Shown here piece by piece: positions 17,550-26,617 of a stretch of 64,000 nucleotides of DNA. Both the position numbers and the translations under genes were made by a program. Every line of letters starts with the position of its first letter. The stretch's first letter is position 1. Under the pieces are notes generated by a model, which saw nothing but the letters and a program-made list of their open reading frames with translations, did not search any database and was not told the origin of the DNA. The DNA comes from JAPORK01 sp026710285 (GTDB lineage Bacteria > Pseudomonadota > Gammaproteobacteria > Pseudomonadales > Endozoicomonadaceae). The stretch covers positions 744,001-808,000 of the forward strand of contig OZ241746.1 of the NCBI GenBank assembly GCA_965201045.1. Direction: 5' to 3'.

Positions 17550-18299
17550 TTAACCGGACTCTGCCAAAACAAGATTATACCTGACAAGAAGCTTTGTCAG
17601 GTCTTGAGACATGCGCTGTTCCCGACTTATGTGATCTGACGCCTCAATCTCTGCCCCTGCTTTTACTTTTATCTCTGACTGTTTTTCTGTTGCTGTCTGT
17701 TGCTTTGTTACAGGGCTGGTAACACATGATTGATCTTCTTTCTTTGCCTGATGTTGTTGCAACAGCAAAGCTTGTAACTGATCCATTTTGAAACCGAGGT
17801 TATCCCTTTCGGGATTATCTCTTTGTTGTAACTGGAGAGCGTGTACTTGTTCAGTATAATCTTTCATAACTGCTATTAGCTCAGTTAGTGCAGCGTTATT
17901 ATTGTTTATGCTTCCTGTGACAGCGTCTAGAGCAGGCTCTGCTGGTTTCTGTGGTAACTCTTTTAGCCAGTTGATAAAATTTACAGCGCTCAGTAAAGCT
18001 ATTATGGAACCAATAACCACTGCACTTACCGGTGGACAAAATATAAAAAGCATTGTATTTGCACCGATACCAAAAACTGCCAAAACTTTTAAAGCTATCT
18101 GGAACTTCTTGCTACTGATAGCGCTCTTTACTTTCTCACAAAAATCCTCACAAAAATCCTTGATTACTGATTTTCCTATTTTTGAATCAGTAGTACCTTC
18201 ACTAACTTTAGCTTGTGTCATGAATTTTTCATTGTCTGGAGCTTTGGTTGACGTTTCCATACTCGAATTTACAAACACCTTTTTTTCTTCGATCGTCAT
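17550..18299 (-). CDS. Hypothetical membrane protein with coiled-coil-like tail
   Basis: 249 aa, not recognised. A polar N-terminus (~1-55) is followed by two adjacent hydrophobic segments (~70-115, containing GIGANTMLFIF and AVVIGSIIALL), then a Gln-rich amphipathic region (~125-185, e.g. QALLLQQHQAK) likely to form a coiled coil, and a charged C-terminus. I chose ATG at 18299 because GGAGAG lies 7 nt upstream; a GTG at 18326 is in frame but lacks such a site. It is convergent with pykA. Architecture resembles bacterial inner-membrane or inclusion-like proteins, but the function is unknown. Confidence 0.65.
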   Translation of the reverse strand: MTIEEKKVFVNSSMETSTKAPDNEKFMTQAKVSEGTTDSKIGKSVIKDFCEDFCEKVKSAISSKKFQIALKVLAVFGIGANTMLFIFCPPVSAVVIGSIIALLSAVNFINWLKELPQKPAEPALDAVTGSINNNNAALTELIAVMKDYTEQVHALQLQQRDNPERDNLGFKMDQLQALLLQQHQAKKEDQSCVTSPVTKQQTATEKQSEIKVKAGAEIEASDHISREQRMSQDLTKLLVRYNLVLAESG

Positions 18300-19198
18300 A
18301 ACTCTACTCTCCAAAACAAGTCTCACTTCAGAGTTTTTTCAACTCAAAAATAAAAAATATCTTTGTTAATGTATTAATTGTTATGTTGCACCCGTATTAT
18401 TCAAATATCGTTTAAAATAAAAATAACACACAGAAAGTTAATAATATTTAATAAGTAAAACGTATTTTTTGTAACTTTCTTCCAATTGTATTTAGATGAT
18501 ACAAAAAATGTAAAACATCAATACCTTGCTATTTGTTTTATATTAAATATTAGGCTTAGGGTTGTTCTGTGAAGAATTATTTTTTTTTCAGATAACAGAT
18601 GCTTTTCTATATCTTATTACTAAAAGAAAAAGAGATAAAAAAGCAACAACTTTATGTAAAGCAGAGCAGTTAAATAAAAAGACTCAAAATTATCTTTACC
18701 ACCCAAAAAAGTTTGCTAAGAATACAGCAGGAAAAACATCTTGTTCCAGGGTCTGTTGATGTCTTTATGGTTCACTAAGTCAAATGACAAAACATCAACA
18801 GCCCCTAATTTAACCCCAGTTCAGAGTTTTTGATTTAATAAAAATCCTTATTTAACAAATAGATAACACTGAAAAGCTGTGTCATCCCGGTAGGAATTGC
18901 CGGAATCCGGCAACAGGGAGGTTATGTTTTTGCGATAATTATCTTTAATGCATTCCCGCCTTTGCGGGAATGACGACATATTTTTGAAAATAATGACATA
19001 AAACATAGTATATTGTGGCAAAAAATCTGCGAACCAGAGTTAATTTATTATTTCTAAATCCTTTTGCAGGCTGTTGATTTTTATTCACATCAGCATTAAA
19101 GACCACATTAAATATAATATGTCCAGCTGCAGTTTTGCTTTTTGATACATAATCTTTTTTAATCCGGTATTTTGGGTCAGAACGCTTTTTTAGCTGGG
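18300..19198. other. Long intergenic region with a REP-like repeat
   Basis: About 900 bp, very AT-rich. Apart from the repeat at 18880-18980 nothing is recognisable; a 65-codon open frame at 18562-18759 lacks a convincing start or protein character. Confidence 0.6.
18880..18980. repeat. REP-like element (GTCATCCCGG ... CGGGAATGACGAC)
   Basis: Contains GTCATCCCGG, GCCGGAATCCGGC and a hairpin CATTCCCGC/GCGGGAATG at 18951-18972. This is the type of GC-rich palindrome found scattered in many proteobacterial genomes, and it stands out from the AT-rich surroundings. Confidence 0.7.
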
Positions 19199-19663
19199 TT
19201 ATACTGACATTTTATCAGTTGTTATAATTTGATAATTTGGAGCAGCAACATCTAAAATTTTAACCCTGAAAAGTAGCGTTTTGCCTGCCAGCGGATGATT
19301 AAAATCCACTGTAACCTGAGAACTGTTAAAAGCAGTTATTATCCCGGGTAATGTCTGAGTGTTTTGCCCTTCAAACATAATTATTAAGCCTTTTTCAAGT
19401 TTATGAGTAAACTTGCTTCGGGGTATAACATGAATATTTTGTGAGTTATACTGACCAAAAGCTTTATCTGGCGGAATAACAAAGGTTTGCTCTGCTCCTG
19501 TGGATAAATTCAAAAGACAAGATTCGAAATATTCAAATAAGCTTCCATCTCCAACAGTGAGCTCAGCAGGTTTTCCTCTGAATGTACTACTAATTGTCTT
19601 GTTTTCATCCCGCAGCACCATAGAGAAATGTAATTTTATGCGACACCCTTTAGAAATCAACAT
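19199..19663 (-). CDS. fkpB: FKBP-type peptidyl-prolyl cis-trans isomerase (FkpB/SlpA)
   Basis: Catalyses proline isomerisation and can act as a chaperone. ~154 aa. SlyD/FkpB-type features: IKLHFSMVLRD at the start, GKPAELTVGDGS, then the insert-in-flap domain with VIPPDKAFG, and the late strand VTVDFNHPLAGKTLLFRV. Start ATG at 19663 is preferred (a GGTGGG lies upstream); an in-frame TTG at 19702 would overlap lspA. It follows lspA by 28 bp, matching the widely conserved lspA-fkpB order. The usual upstream ileS and downstream ispH are not here. Confidence 0.88.
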   Translation of the reverse strand: MLISKGCRIKLHFSMVLRDENKTISSTFRGKPAELTVGDGSLFEYFESCLLNLSTGAEQTFVIPPDKAFGQYNSQNIHVIPRSKFTHKLEKGLIIMFEGQNTQTLPGIITAFNSSQVTVDFNHPLAGKTLLFRVKILDVAAPNYQIITTDKMSV

Positions 19664-19691
19664 TATTAAATTTTCCCACCATAAAAAATAG

Positions 19692-20168
19692 TTATTTTTC
19701 AAAGGTAATTTTTAAAACAAGCAAAATAGCTCCTGTTGTAATTGCAACATCAGCAATATTAAACGCAGGGAAATACCAATTTTCATAATGAAAAAGAATA
19801 AAATCAATAACATGACCATGTATGATTCTGTCCAGCAAGTTTCCAATAGCACCACCTAAAACCATTGCTGCTGCAACAGGCTTGATAATATGCTGCTTTG
19901 GGCTATGTCTCATCCAGCTTAACAGTAAAAAGCTGACTAAAAATGCAATAATAATGAAAAACCATCGCTGCCATCCGGAGGCTGTGTTAAGAAAACTAAA
20001 CGCTGCCCCTTTGTTATGTAAAAGAGTAAAGTCAAGCCATGAAGTTACAAACTTATGTTCGTGCAAACGCAAATGAACAGATGCAATATATTTACAGATC
20101 TGATCTGCAAAAAGAATGACAGTAGTTATCCACAACCATCGAAATGCACGTAAATTATATTTGAGCAT
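19692..20168 (-). CDS. lspA: Lipoprotein signal peptidase (signal peptidase II)
   Basis: Inner-membrane aspartyl protease that removes signal peptides of prolipoproteins. 158 aa with four predicted transmembrane helices (near residues 10-27, 65-87, 93-112 and 130-155). The two catalytic aspartates are in conserved blocks: NLLDRIIHGHVIDFI and FNIADVAIT; HNKGAAFSFL is the family loop. Length is normal. It is upstream of fkpB in a likely two-gene operon. Confidence 0.95.
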   Translation of the reverse strand: MLKYNLRAFRWLWITTVILFADQICKYIASVHLRLHEHKFVTSWLDFTLLHNKGAAFSFLNTASGWQRWFFIIIAFLVSFLLLSWMRHSPKQHIIKPVAAAMVLGGAIGNLLDRIIHGHVIDFILFHYENWYFPAFNIADVAITTGAILLVLKITFEK

Positions 20169-20708
20169 AAATTATTTCCATTTTTTGGATAAATGCGGGA
20201 AAAAACAGCCAGTCCACAACCATAATACAAAAAAAAGTAAAAATACTGATTTTATATTCAGTTTAAAAACAAGGTAATTTAAAGAGCCTGCATAGTAATT
20301 TTGCCATGAAAATACCCTCGCTTTGATCTGTTTTGTGTGTATAGTTTAAAAATCTGTTAATAACACATTGCTGTGTATGTAGGGTATTATTGTCACCTGA
20401 ATAGAATATATCTGGCATTTTTAAATTACCGCCCTGTTGGCATATTGATTAAATTTTTATTTACTTTTTTGTTAGGTCTATTATACCAATGTTTTTCAAC
20501 AAACTTTAAAAAATCAAAAAGTAAAAATTTAATTTATTAAGCTTGCAAATCATAACATGAAGACAAGGTTATTTTTGAGTGATTACAGGTGGTGTTGCCC
20601 GGCATTTTTAATTAAACAACCGTAGCAGGAATTTATGTATGAAAAAAGTGACAAACAAGCACTTTACAGGCAAAATATAGCTTTTAAATTTTGGTTGTCT
20701 GGTGCATT
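20169..20708. other. Intergenic region between lspA and gmhB
   Basis: About 540 bp between divergent operons, strongly AT-rich. It presumably holds both promoters. No gene, strong hairpin or repeat stands out. Confidence 0.6.
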
Positions 20709-21248
20709 ATGCGTCTTGTAATTCTTGACAGAGACGGAGTTATTAACGAAGACTCTGACTATTATATTAAATCTGCCGACGAATGGCGCCCCATTCCCGG
20801 TAGTATACAGGCTGTTGCCCGCCTGACATGTGCTGGTTTTACTGTTGCTGTGGCAACCAATCAGTCGGGTATTGGGCGTGGACTTTTTGATCTGAATGCG
20901 CTGGACGAGATGCATCATAAACTTACGACCTTAGTCAATGCGGCAGGTGGAGAAATTGCCAAAATTGCTTATTGTCCACACCATCCTGATGACCGGTGTG
21001 ACTGTCGCAAGCCCGCTACTGGTCTGGTAAAACAAATAGAAAAAGAGCTGCTTATCTCTGCTAAACATGCATGGCTGGTTGGGGATTCCCTTAAAGATAT
21101 TCAGTTAGCACAATCCTGTGAATGTAAACCGGTTTTAGTGTTAACGGGTAAAGGAAAAAAAACATTTTTACAGCTTAAAGAAAACAAAAGCCTGCAAGAG
21201 ACTCTGGTTTTTCCAGATTTAGCAGCTTTTGCAAATGCTATTACCTAA
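20709..21248 (+). CDS. gmhB: D-glycero-beta-D-manno-heptose 1,7-bisphosphate 7-phosphatase
   Basis: HAD-family phosphatase in the ADP-heptose pathway for the LPS inner core. 179 aa. The nucleophile motif is LDRDGVINED, the Zn-binding loop is CPHHPDDRCDCRKP, and motif III/IV is WLVGDSLKDIQLA. ATG at 20709 starts the protein at MRLVILDRDG, as in homologues; an upstream TTG is less likely. plsC-like follows 10 bp downstream, an order also seen in Pseudomonas. Confidence 0.93.
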   Translation: MRLVILDRDGVINEDSDYYIKSADEWRPIPGSIQAVARLTCAGFTVAVATNQSGIGRGLFDLNALDEMHHKLTTLVNAAGGEIAKIAYCPHHPDDRCDCRKPATGLVKQIEKELLISAKHAWLVGDSLKDIQLAQSCECKPVLVLTGKGKKTFLQLKENKSLQETLVFPDLAAFANAIT

Positions 21249-21258
21249 AGGAAAATTT

Positions 21259-22008
21259 ATGACCTGTTTTTATTGGTTACGAACAATAATTTTTTATATC
21301 GTTTTTGTTTTATGGACAGCGCTTTGGTGTACCTGGGTTATGCTGACAGTGTATGCTGTACCTGTGCACAGCCGTCAAACTTATTCTGCTGCCACTTATG
21401 GTTTGGTTGTTGCATGGATGTGCCGCTTAATTTGTGGTATTCGCTGGCGTATTGAAGGAAAAGAGCATATTCCTGATTCCCCCTGTGTTGTTGCATCCAA
21501 CCATCAGTCTACGTGGGAAACATTTTATTTACAGTTACTGTTTACGCCACAGGCTACGATAACAAAAAAAGAATTACTCAAAATTCCTGTTTTTGGGTGG
21601 GCTTTTCAAACATTAAAACCCATTGCAATTGATCGCGGAGATCCCCGGCGGGCTATGCGTCAAATACATCAGCAAGGAATGAATGCATTAAAAAATCAGT
21701 ACTGGGTTGTTATTTTCCCTGAAGGAACACGCTATAACTGGCCTGAAATAGGTCGCTATACAAGAGGGGCAGCAACACTGGCAGCAAATGTTGATGTTCC
21801 CATCTTGCCGATAGTGCATAACGCCGGATGTTTCTGGCCAAATAAAAAGTGGTTAAAAAAACCCGGCGAAATTATTATGCGCATAGGTCCCCCGATTAAT
21901 ACAAAAGAACGTTCAGCAAAAGAAATTAATGATGAATTGGAAAACTGGACAAAGACAAATATGCTTTCTGCATCTGATACAACAGGTTGCGCATCTGAAG
22001 AGACCTGA
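21259..22008 (+). CDS. 1-acyl-sn-glycerol-3-phosphate acyltransferase family protein
   Basis: Membrane-bound acyltransferase of the PlsC superfamily, likely forming phosphatidic acid or modifying lipids. 249 aa. An N-terminal membrane helix (~8-33) precedes the catalytic HX4(D/E) motif as SNHQSTWE and the glycerol-phosphate-binding FPEGTR. ATG at 21259 is supported by AAAGGAAA upstream. The gmhB-plsC pairing suggests envelope lipid or LPS biogenesis. It may correspond to the Pseudomonas LptA-type acyltransferase rather than the housekeeping PlsC; sequence alone cannot decide. Confidence 0.88.
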   Translation: MTCFYWLRTIIFYIVFVLWTALWCTWVMLTVYAVPVHSRQTYSAATYGLVVAWMCRLICGIRWRIEGKEHIPDSPCVVASNHQSTWETFYLQLLFTPQATITKKELLKIPVFGWAFQTLKPIAIDRGDPRRAMRQIHQQGMNALKNQYWVVIFPEGTRYNWPEIGRYTRGAATLAANVDVPILPIVHNAGCFWPNKKWLKKPGEIIMRIGPPINTKERSAKEINDELENWTKTNMLSASDTTGCASEET

Positions 22009-22296
22009 ACAGAGCAAAAATTAGTTTAACGTGCTTTATATGCATCAATACTTCGGACAGCTTTTAAAAAGCTACCATGCGTTAAACTGTAACCCATTGA
22101 TTGTTAAGGGTATTTTTTACAGCAGGATAGAAAACATATGCTTTTAAAATCAACAACTTACAAAACTGTACGAAGTGTTGATGCATCATGTGATTTGAAT
22201 ATACAATTTCTTTGTTATAGGGTTCCATCAATCTCTTCTGAAATGCTGGAACTATCTGATTATTATAAAATTTAACCTGCTTATGCGCTTATGCTT

Positions 22297-23523
22297 CTAT
22301 GTTCTTGTATTTGGAGCACCCTTAAGAAAATCCGGAACAAAATTAGCAATAAAGGGATCTCTGAGCGCTTCTTCTGCTGTAGGGCGTTTTTCAGGGTTAT
22401 GATCACACATCCGCTCTAAGAAGTTTGTGAGTTGTTTTATTTCATGCTCATTAAGTGAACCTTTGAGATTTTCCTGAAGCGCTTTTGCTCTTTTTTCAAT
22501 AAAGGCAGCTTGGTTTTTTGGATCTGAAATATGTTGATACTGATTATCTAGCTGAGCTGTAAGAAAATCATCCGTAGTGCACATATCATCACTCTCTGTA
22601 AGTCCTGTCAACAGCATTGTAAAAGTCATTCCAAGACTATAAATATCTGATTTCTCAGTTGGTTTATGATCACTATCATTTATATATTTTGATAACACTT
22701 CAGGAGCTATGAATGCAAGGGTACCAGAAAACACAGGGTTGGTTTCATTCATATTTATAGCGCTACCCAGGTCAATGACAGTTAATCTTCCATCTGGTTT
22801 GGTTACGAGATTATCTGGTTTTATATCTCTGTGTAAGATGTTGTGTTGGTGTAAATGATTCAACCCTTTCAATGCTTGCTGTAAAAAGCCCTTAATTAAC
22901 TTGCCAGGTAAAGGAGGTTGTCCCGGAACATGCACCAGGCGTTTTAATGCTACTCCGCCATATGGAGAATAAGTAATTATAGTAGTTCCCATTTTATTAA
23001 TGGTACCAGGTTCGTTTGGATTCTCAGATACATAACGAGCAACATTTCCATGAGGTAATATTTGCTTCATGATCTCTATTTCTTGTTGGGCAGTATCACT
23101 ATAATCCTGTTCCTTAGTTATCAGCATGGCTGAACCCTTGCCAGAAAAAGCCTCACTGATAGAGCCAAAGGAACCTGTCGCAAGACCTTTTCCTCTCGTC
23201 ATATGCTCCTTATCCATATGTGATGCCTCTTTGAACAGTTTTTGTGCCTCATTGCTTTGTGTCTGTTCAACCTTATCATCTTTATCGCTACTTTTAGAAG
23301 AAAAATCAAACAGTTGTTGGCTCCTGAGTAATTTTTTTGCTCTTTCTTGCTGATTGTTACCGGCGGGATATTTTCGTGCCATTTTCTTCCAGGGATTAAG
23401 ATTCAACTGCTGGAATTTGTACTTCATTTTCATTACAATTTTGTAAAAAAAACCCTTTCCTTCATTCTGATTACGCAGCTTGCCTTTAGAATGAGTCGGT
23501 GCACTATACCCAACTTTTTTCAT
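22297..23523 (-). CDS. Eukaryotic-type Ser/Thr protein kinase
   Basis: 408 aa. A basic Lys/Arg-rich N-terminal region (~1-105) is followed by a kinase domain (~110-395). Motifs: glycine-rich loop ATGSFGSISEAF, catalytic loop HRDIKPDN, DLG in place of DFG (VIDLGSAIN), and the activation segment ending in FIAPEVL (APE motif); KPTEKSDIYSLGM is subdomain IX. No signal peptide or transmembrane helix, unlike receptor-type PknB, so it may act in the cytosol or be translocated into a host cell. GGAGAG precedes the ATG. It stands alone on the minus strand. Host-directed action is inference. Confidence 0.88.
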   Translation of the reverse strand: MKKVGYSAPTHSKGKLRNQNEGKGFFYKIVMKMKYKFQQLNLNPWKKMARKYPAGNNQQERAKKLLRSQQLFDFSSKSSDKDDKVEQTQSNEAQKLFKEASHMDKEHMTRGKGLATGSFGSISEAFSGKGSAMLITKEQDYSDTAQQEIEIMKQILPHGNVARYVSENPNEPGTINKMGTTIITYSPYGGVALKRLVHVPGQPPLPGKLIKGFLQQALKGLNHLHQHNILHRDIKPDNLVTKPDGRLTVIDLGSAINMNETNPVFSGTLAFIAPEVLSKYINDSDHKPTEKSDIYSLGMTFTMLLTGLTESDDMCTTDDFLTAQLDNQYQHISDPKNQAAFIEKRAKALQENLKGSLNEHEIKQLTNFLERMCDHNPEKRPTAEEALRDPFIANFVPDFLKGAPNTRT

Positions 23524-24023
23524 GCTTCACTCTCCCGGTACAACTAATATTTCGTCTATAACAATAGGAATTTAGAAGAATTGTTAAAGACACCTGACAA
23601 AAAATAGAAACTGTTGAATTTGATAGGCTTTGTTGTCGTAGATTTTTTTGCAAACAATCTGACTGTGAATTCTGAAAATATTTCTCCGTAGCAGCAATTG
23701 ATGAAAGCGATCAAAGTGTTGACTCAAAAGAAATTTACATTCCGATAAGATAATACAAAAGCTTTTAGGTTTTAAAGCTTATAAAATATAAAAATGGTCC
23801 GGAACGTTAGTAGGCTGTATATTTTATCTTATGAGGAATCAATCATAAGATTTACTCATTACATTTAAATAGTATGAACGATCTTACCTGAAAATGTCAC
23901 CTAAATGTTAAAAAAATCACATTTATTTTAATGACTGATATTACGCAGCACACACCTCAATATTCCTAAGTTTATCAAAGGCTTGCTTGACAAGCATTAT
24001 GTACAATTTTGTCTTAAAGCAAA
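23524..24023. other. Intergenic region before the sulfonate fragment
   Basis: 500 bp of AT-rich sequence upstream of the kinase. It presumably carries the kinase promoter. No gene, IS end or clear repeat is visible; the change to more GC-rich DNA occurs near 24040. Confidence 0.55.
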
Positions 24024-24242
24024 ATGGTTCATTATATCACTCTGGGATCTGGCGGATTTTTGGACCTTAAGCTGGTTGTTTCACCATTGATTGGTTCGAT
24101 CATCGCAATTCCTCTCGGAACCTGCATGCTTCATCTCTTCTGCGAACAGTTGATCAAACGAATCACCTGTTCACTTATTTTGATTGCGTTCATCCACTTG
24201 CTCATCAACGCTGTGTCGTTGCCCCATCAGATACTTCAATAA
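24024..24242 (+). pseudogene. TauE/SafE-like permease, C-terminal fragment
   Basis: A 72-codon stretch with two hydrophobic helices (LVVSPLIGSIIAIPLGTCML and CSLILIAFIHLLINAV) resembling the last part of TauE/SafE sulfite exporters. The first ~180 residues of such a protein are missing, and DNA composition changes just upstream, so it is a truncated remnant. It ends exactly where the convergent dehydrogenase gene ends. A sulfite exporter would fit the neighbouring sulfonate genes, since sulfite is released during sulfonate breakdown. Family assignment from a short fragment is moderate. Confidence 0.5.
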
Positions 24243-25232
24243 TTACGGAGTGAGCAGGATCTTCGGCGCCCGCACCTGACCTGAAGACAGGCGCTCGAAG
24301 CATTTGGATCCATGATCCAATTTCGCCTCTTCAAACCAATCGAGTGTTCCAAGTCGTCCATCCATCAGCGCATTTACGGTGTCTTTAAAGTCACTCATTG
24401 TATAGGTATAACTTCCTGTGACTCGAATCTCTTGCAAAGTCATTCGGCGGATATCAATTCCTGCTTCTGAATCGCCAAGACCGATATGCACCAACGATCC
24501 ACCCGGTTTTAAAATACGACTGGTCAGTTCACGTGTTGGGCGAATCCCGACGGCATCAATCACTGCGTCTATATCATCAGATAAAGCCTGTGATGCGCCA
24601 TCTGAGTCGATGCATTGGAAACCAGCTGCAATCGCAGTCTCACGACGACCAGGATTTTTCTCAATCATCATCACAGGCTCAATCCCTAATGCCCGACATG
24701 AGAGCGCTGCTCCCAGACCGACTGCACCTCCACCGATCACAACAATCTTTAACTCGGCTAAATATGACAGACACATCCGCTCAACAAGTCGGGCAGCATG
24801 CCATCCACAAGCGATTGGTTCTAATAGTGCAGCTTGTTGCAAATCAACAGTTGCCGGCAACTCAATCACATTTCGTTCCGGAATTGAGAACATCTCTGAA
24901 AATGCGCCAGGACGTGGCGGCATCGAAATAATCTGTCGTTCCGGGCATAAGTTTTCCTCACCTTGAATGCATGCGGCACATTCACCGCAGGTTACTAGAG
25001 GATTCACAACAACTGGTGTCATGCATTGTTGATCGATCCTGTATCCAGAAACCTCGTGTCCTAACACCAATGGTGGCGGGCGTCGCTCATCGTGCCCATG
25101 ATAGGCATGAAGATCAGACCCACAGATACCAACCGAATGCACCTGAATCAGTGCGTCACCGATATTTGTTAATGGCTCACCGACGTCTCTGATCGTCAGT
25201 GTGTGATTACCTTCGTACACTAATGCCTTCAT
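24243..25232 (-). CDS. hpsP: Zinc-type medium-chain alcohol dehydrogenase (HpsP-like)
   Basis: 329 aa. MDR fold: catalytic zinc site with GICGSDLHAYHG and GHEVSG, structural zinc Cys cluster CGECAACIQGEENLC, and Rossmann motif VVIGGGAVGLGAA. The neighbours (SDR dehydrogenase and a HisD-like C-terminus) are in the order known for DHPS degradation genes hpsN-hpsO-hpsP, in which the O and P enzymes interconvert DHPS enantiomers. ATGA overlap with the upstream SDR gene shows an operon. The specific substrate is inferred from context only; other polyol dehydrogenases remain possible. DNA is noticeably more GC-rich than its surroundings. Confidence 0.7.
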   Translation of the reverse strand: MKALVYEGNHTLTIRDVGEPLTNIGDALIQVHSVGICGSDLHAYHGHDERRPPPLVLGHEVSGYRIDQQCMTPVVVNPLVTCGECAACIQGEENLCPERQIISMPPRPGAFSEMFSIPERNVIELPATVDLQQAALLEPIACGWHAARLVERMCLSYLAELKIVVIGGGAVGLGAALSCRALGIEPVMMIEKNPGRRETAIAAGFQCIDSDGASQALSDDIDAVIDAVGIRPTRELTSRILKPGGSLVHIGLGDSEAGIDIRRMTLQEIRVTGSYTYTMSDFKDTVNALMDGRLGTLDWFEEAKLDHGSKCFERLSSGQVRAPKILLTP

Positions 25233-25975
25233 TTCGCCGTAAATCCCCCATCGACGTATAACAGTTGCCCTGTCACATAAACTGATGCATCTGAACTTAA
25301 GAATAAGAGAGGACCATCCATATCACTCATCTGACCGTTTCGACCGATACAGGTCTGATTTGCGAGCTTTGTGATAGCTTCTTGATCGTCAAACACAGGT
25401 GCAGTCAACTGCGTTGGGAAAAACCCTGGCGCCAGAGCATTGGTATTCACTCCATACGCTGACCAAGCTTCAGCCATGGCGCGAGTCATTTGAGCGACTC
25501 CGCCTTTGGTTACACCATATGCAAGACCGTTCTTAAAGGCACGCTCACTTTGCAAGGATGCAAAGTTGATAATGCGACCAAATCCCCTGGCTTTCATGGC
25601 AGGCACGAGCGATTGTGCAAGGAAAAAAGGGGCTGTCAGATTAAGCGTCACAGTGGTTGCCCAATCCTCTGTTGACGTTACATCTGCGTGTTTACGTAAA
25701 TTTACGCCAGCAGCATTGATCAGGATATCAGGTGCTCCAAAGTGATTGGTCACAGTCTGCGCAAGTTCCGTCCAGTTCTGTTCCTTTGATAGATCAGAAC
25801 TGATAAAAGCCGACTGTGCACTCTTTAAGCACGCTGAAAATTCTCCAACCGAGCGTGACAAACCGATCACGCAAGCGCCCTGGTCATGCAACACCTGAGC
25901 GCAATGCGCACCAAGACCGCTTGAAGCACCTGTCACCAGCGCAACCCGGTCTTCCACGGAGAATAGGTTATGCAT
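25229..25975 (-). CDS. hpsO: Short-chain dehydrogenase/reductase (HpsO-like)
   Basis: 248 aa classical SDR: NAD-binding TGASSGLGAH, NAAG as LINAAGVN, catalytic Ser in NFASLQS, YxxxK as YGVTKGG, and the C-terminal VTGQLLYVDGG. It overlaps the downstream alcohol dehydrogenase by 4 nt and the upstream HisD-like fragment by 8 nt, so the original three-gene operon is preserved. Context suggests a DHPS 2-dehydrogenase role, coupled with the zinc dehydrogenase. Its true substrate is unproven, and with hpsN destroyed the pathway cannot work from this locus alone. Confidence 0.72.
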   Translation of the reverse strand: MHNLFSVEDRVALVTGASSGLGAHCAQVLHDQGACVIGLSRSVGEFSACLKSAQSAFISSDLSKEQNWTELAQTVTNHFGAPDILINAAGVNLRKHADVTSTEDWATTVTLNLTAPFFLAQSLVPAMKARGFGRIINFASLQSERAFKNGLAYGVTKGGVAQMTRAMAEAWSAYGVNTNALAPGFFPTQLTAPVFDDQEAITKLANQTCIGRNGQMSDMDGPLLFLSSDASVYVTGQLLYVDGGFTAK

Positions 25976-26387
25976 TCTCAGTACCGGTCAAATCAAAAGT
26001 CTCTTCAGAGAAAAACTTCTGGGGACGAATATCGGCTGACTGAGCATGTGCTTCCATCCTCTCAAGACGAGAAATGCGCAGAGCGACCGCTGCCAACGGT
26101 CTCATCGCATCTTTGTTTGACCGCTGCCAAGTCACGAGTTTCATGTATTTATGGATAGGAAAACCGCCGGTGTATTTTGCCGCAGCGGAAGTTGGAAGAA
26201 CGTGATTAAGACTTGACGCCTTATCACCAAATGCAGTTATTCGATTACTTTTGAGGGAAAAAATAAAATGTTTATTTAGGCTTAGATGCACAAAGCTCAT
26301 ATTATCAGATGAAGAAAACCCGCTATCTGCAAGAACATAGCGATATTTCAGCTGATTATCGGTGCATATTGTCAACATTTGTTGCAT
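25968..26387 (-). pseudogene. Chimera: IS4-type transposase piece fused to a HisD/HpsN-like C-terminus
   Basis: Residues ~1-51 read as a transposase segment (YRYVLADSGFSSSDNM, then HFIFSLKSNRI). From about residue 53 the protein becomes the end of a histidinol-dehydrogenase-family enzyme: SSLNHVLPT (substrate-binding His block), AAKYTGGF, and MEAHAQSAD carrying the C-terminal zinc-ligand His. YTGG matches HpsN-type sulfopropanediol 3-dehydrogenase better than HisD. The join is in frame near 26230. The 5' three quarters of hpsN are missing, so the IS removed or replaced them. The chimera is probably non-functional. Confidence 0.65.
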
Positions 26388-26617
26388 TAATTGGTTTTTA
26401 GTTATTTTATTTTTCTTCTTTTATTTTTTTGTTGCAATATCAGAATATGCGACAGACTTTTTTATTAACGCAAAAGCTACCAGAATTTTTATATCGTCTG
26501 ACGAGTACAACATATTGAGAATATTATAGCAGCGGTCATCTAAAAAGTTACAAACCTCTCACCAAGAAGTTTCTTATAGTAATATTCGCTTTGGTTATCA
26601 AGCTTATTGATATCGAT

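Noticed and set aside
18562..18759. 65-codon frame in the long intergenic region
   Set aside because: Lys-rich low-complexity translation of AT-rich DNA with no start signals.
19664..19702. TTG start of fkpB overlapping lspA
   Set aside because: ATG at 19663 has a better ribosome binding site and matches homologue length.
24418..24966. Long plus-strand open frame opposite the zinc dehydrogenase
   Set aside because: It is an antisense shadow in GC-richer DNA; the minus-strand gene has all family motifs.
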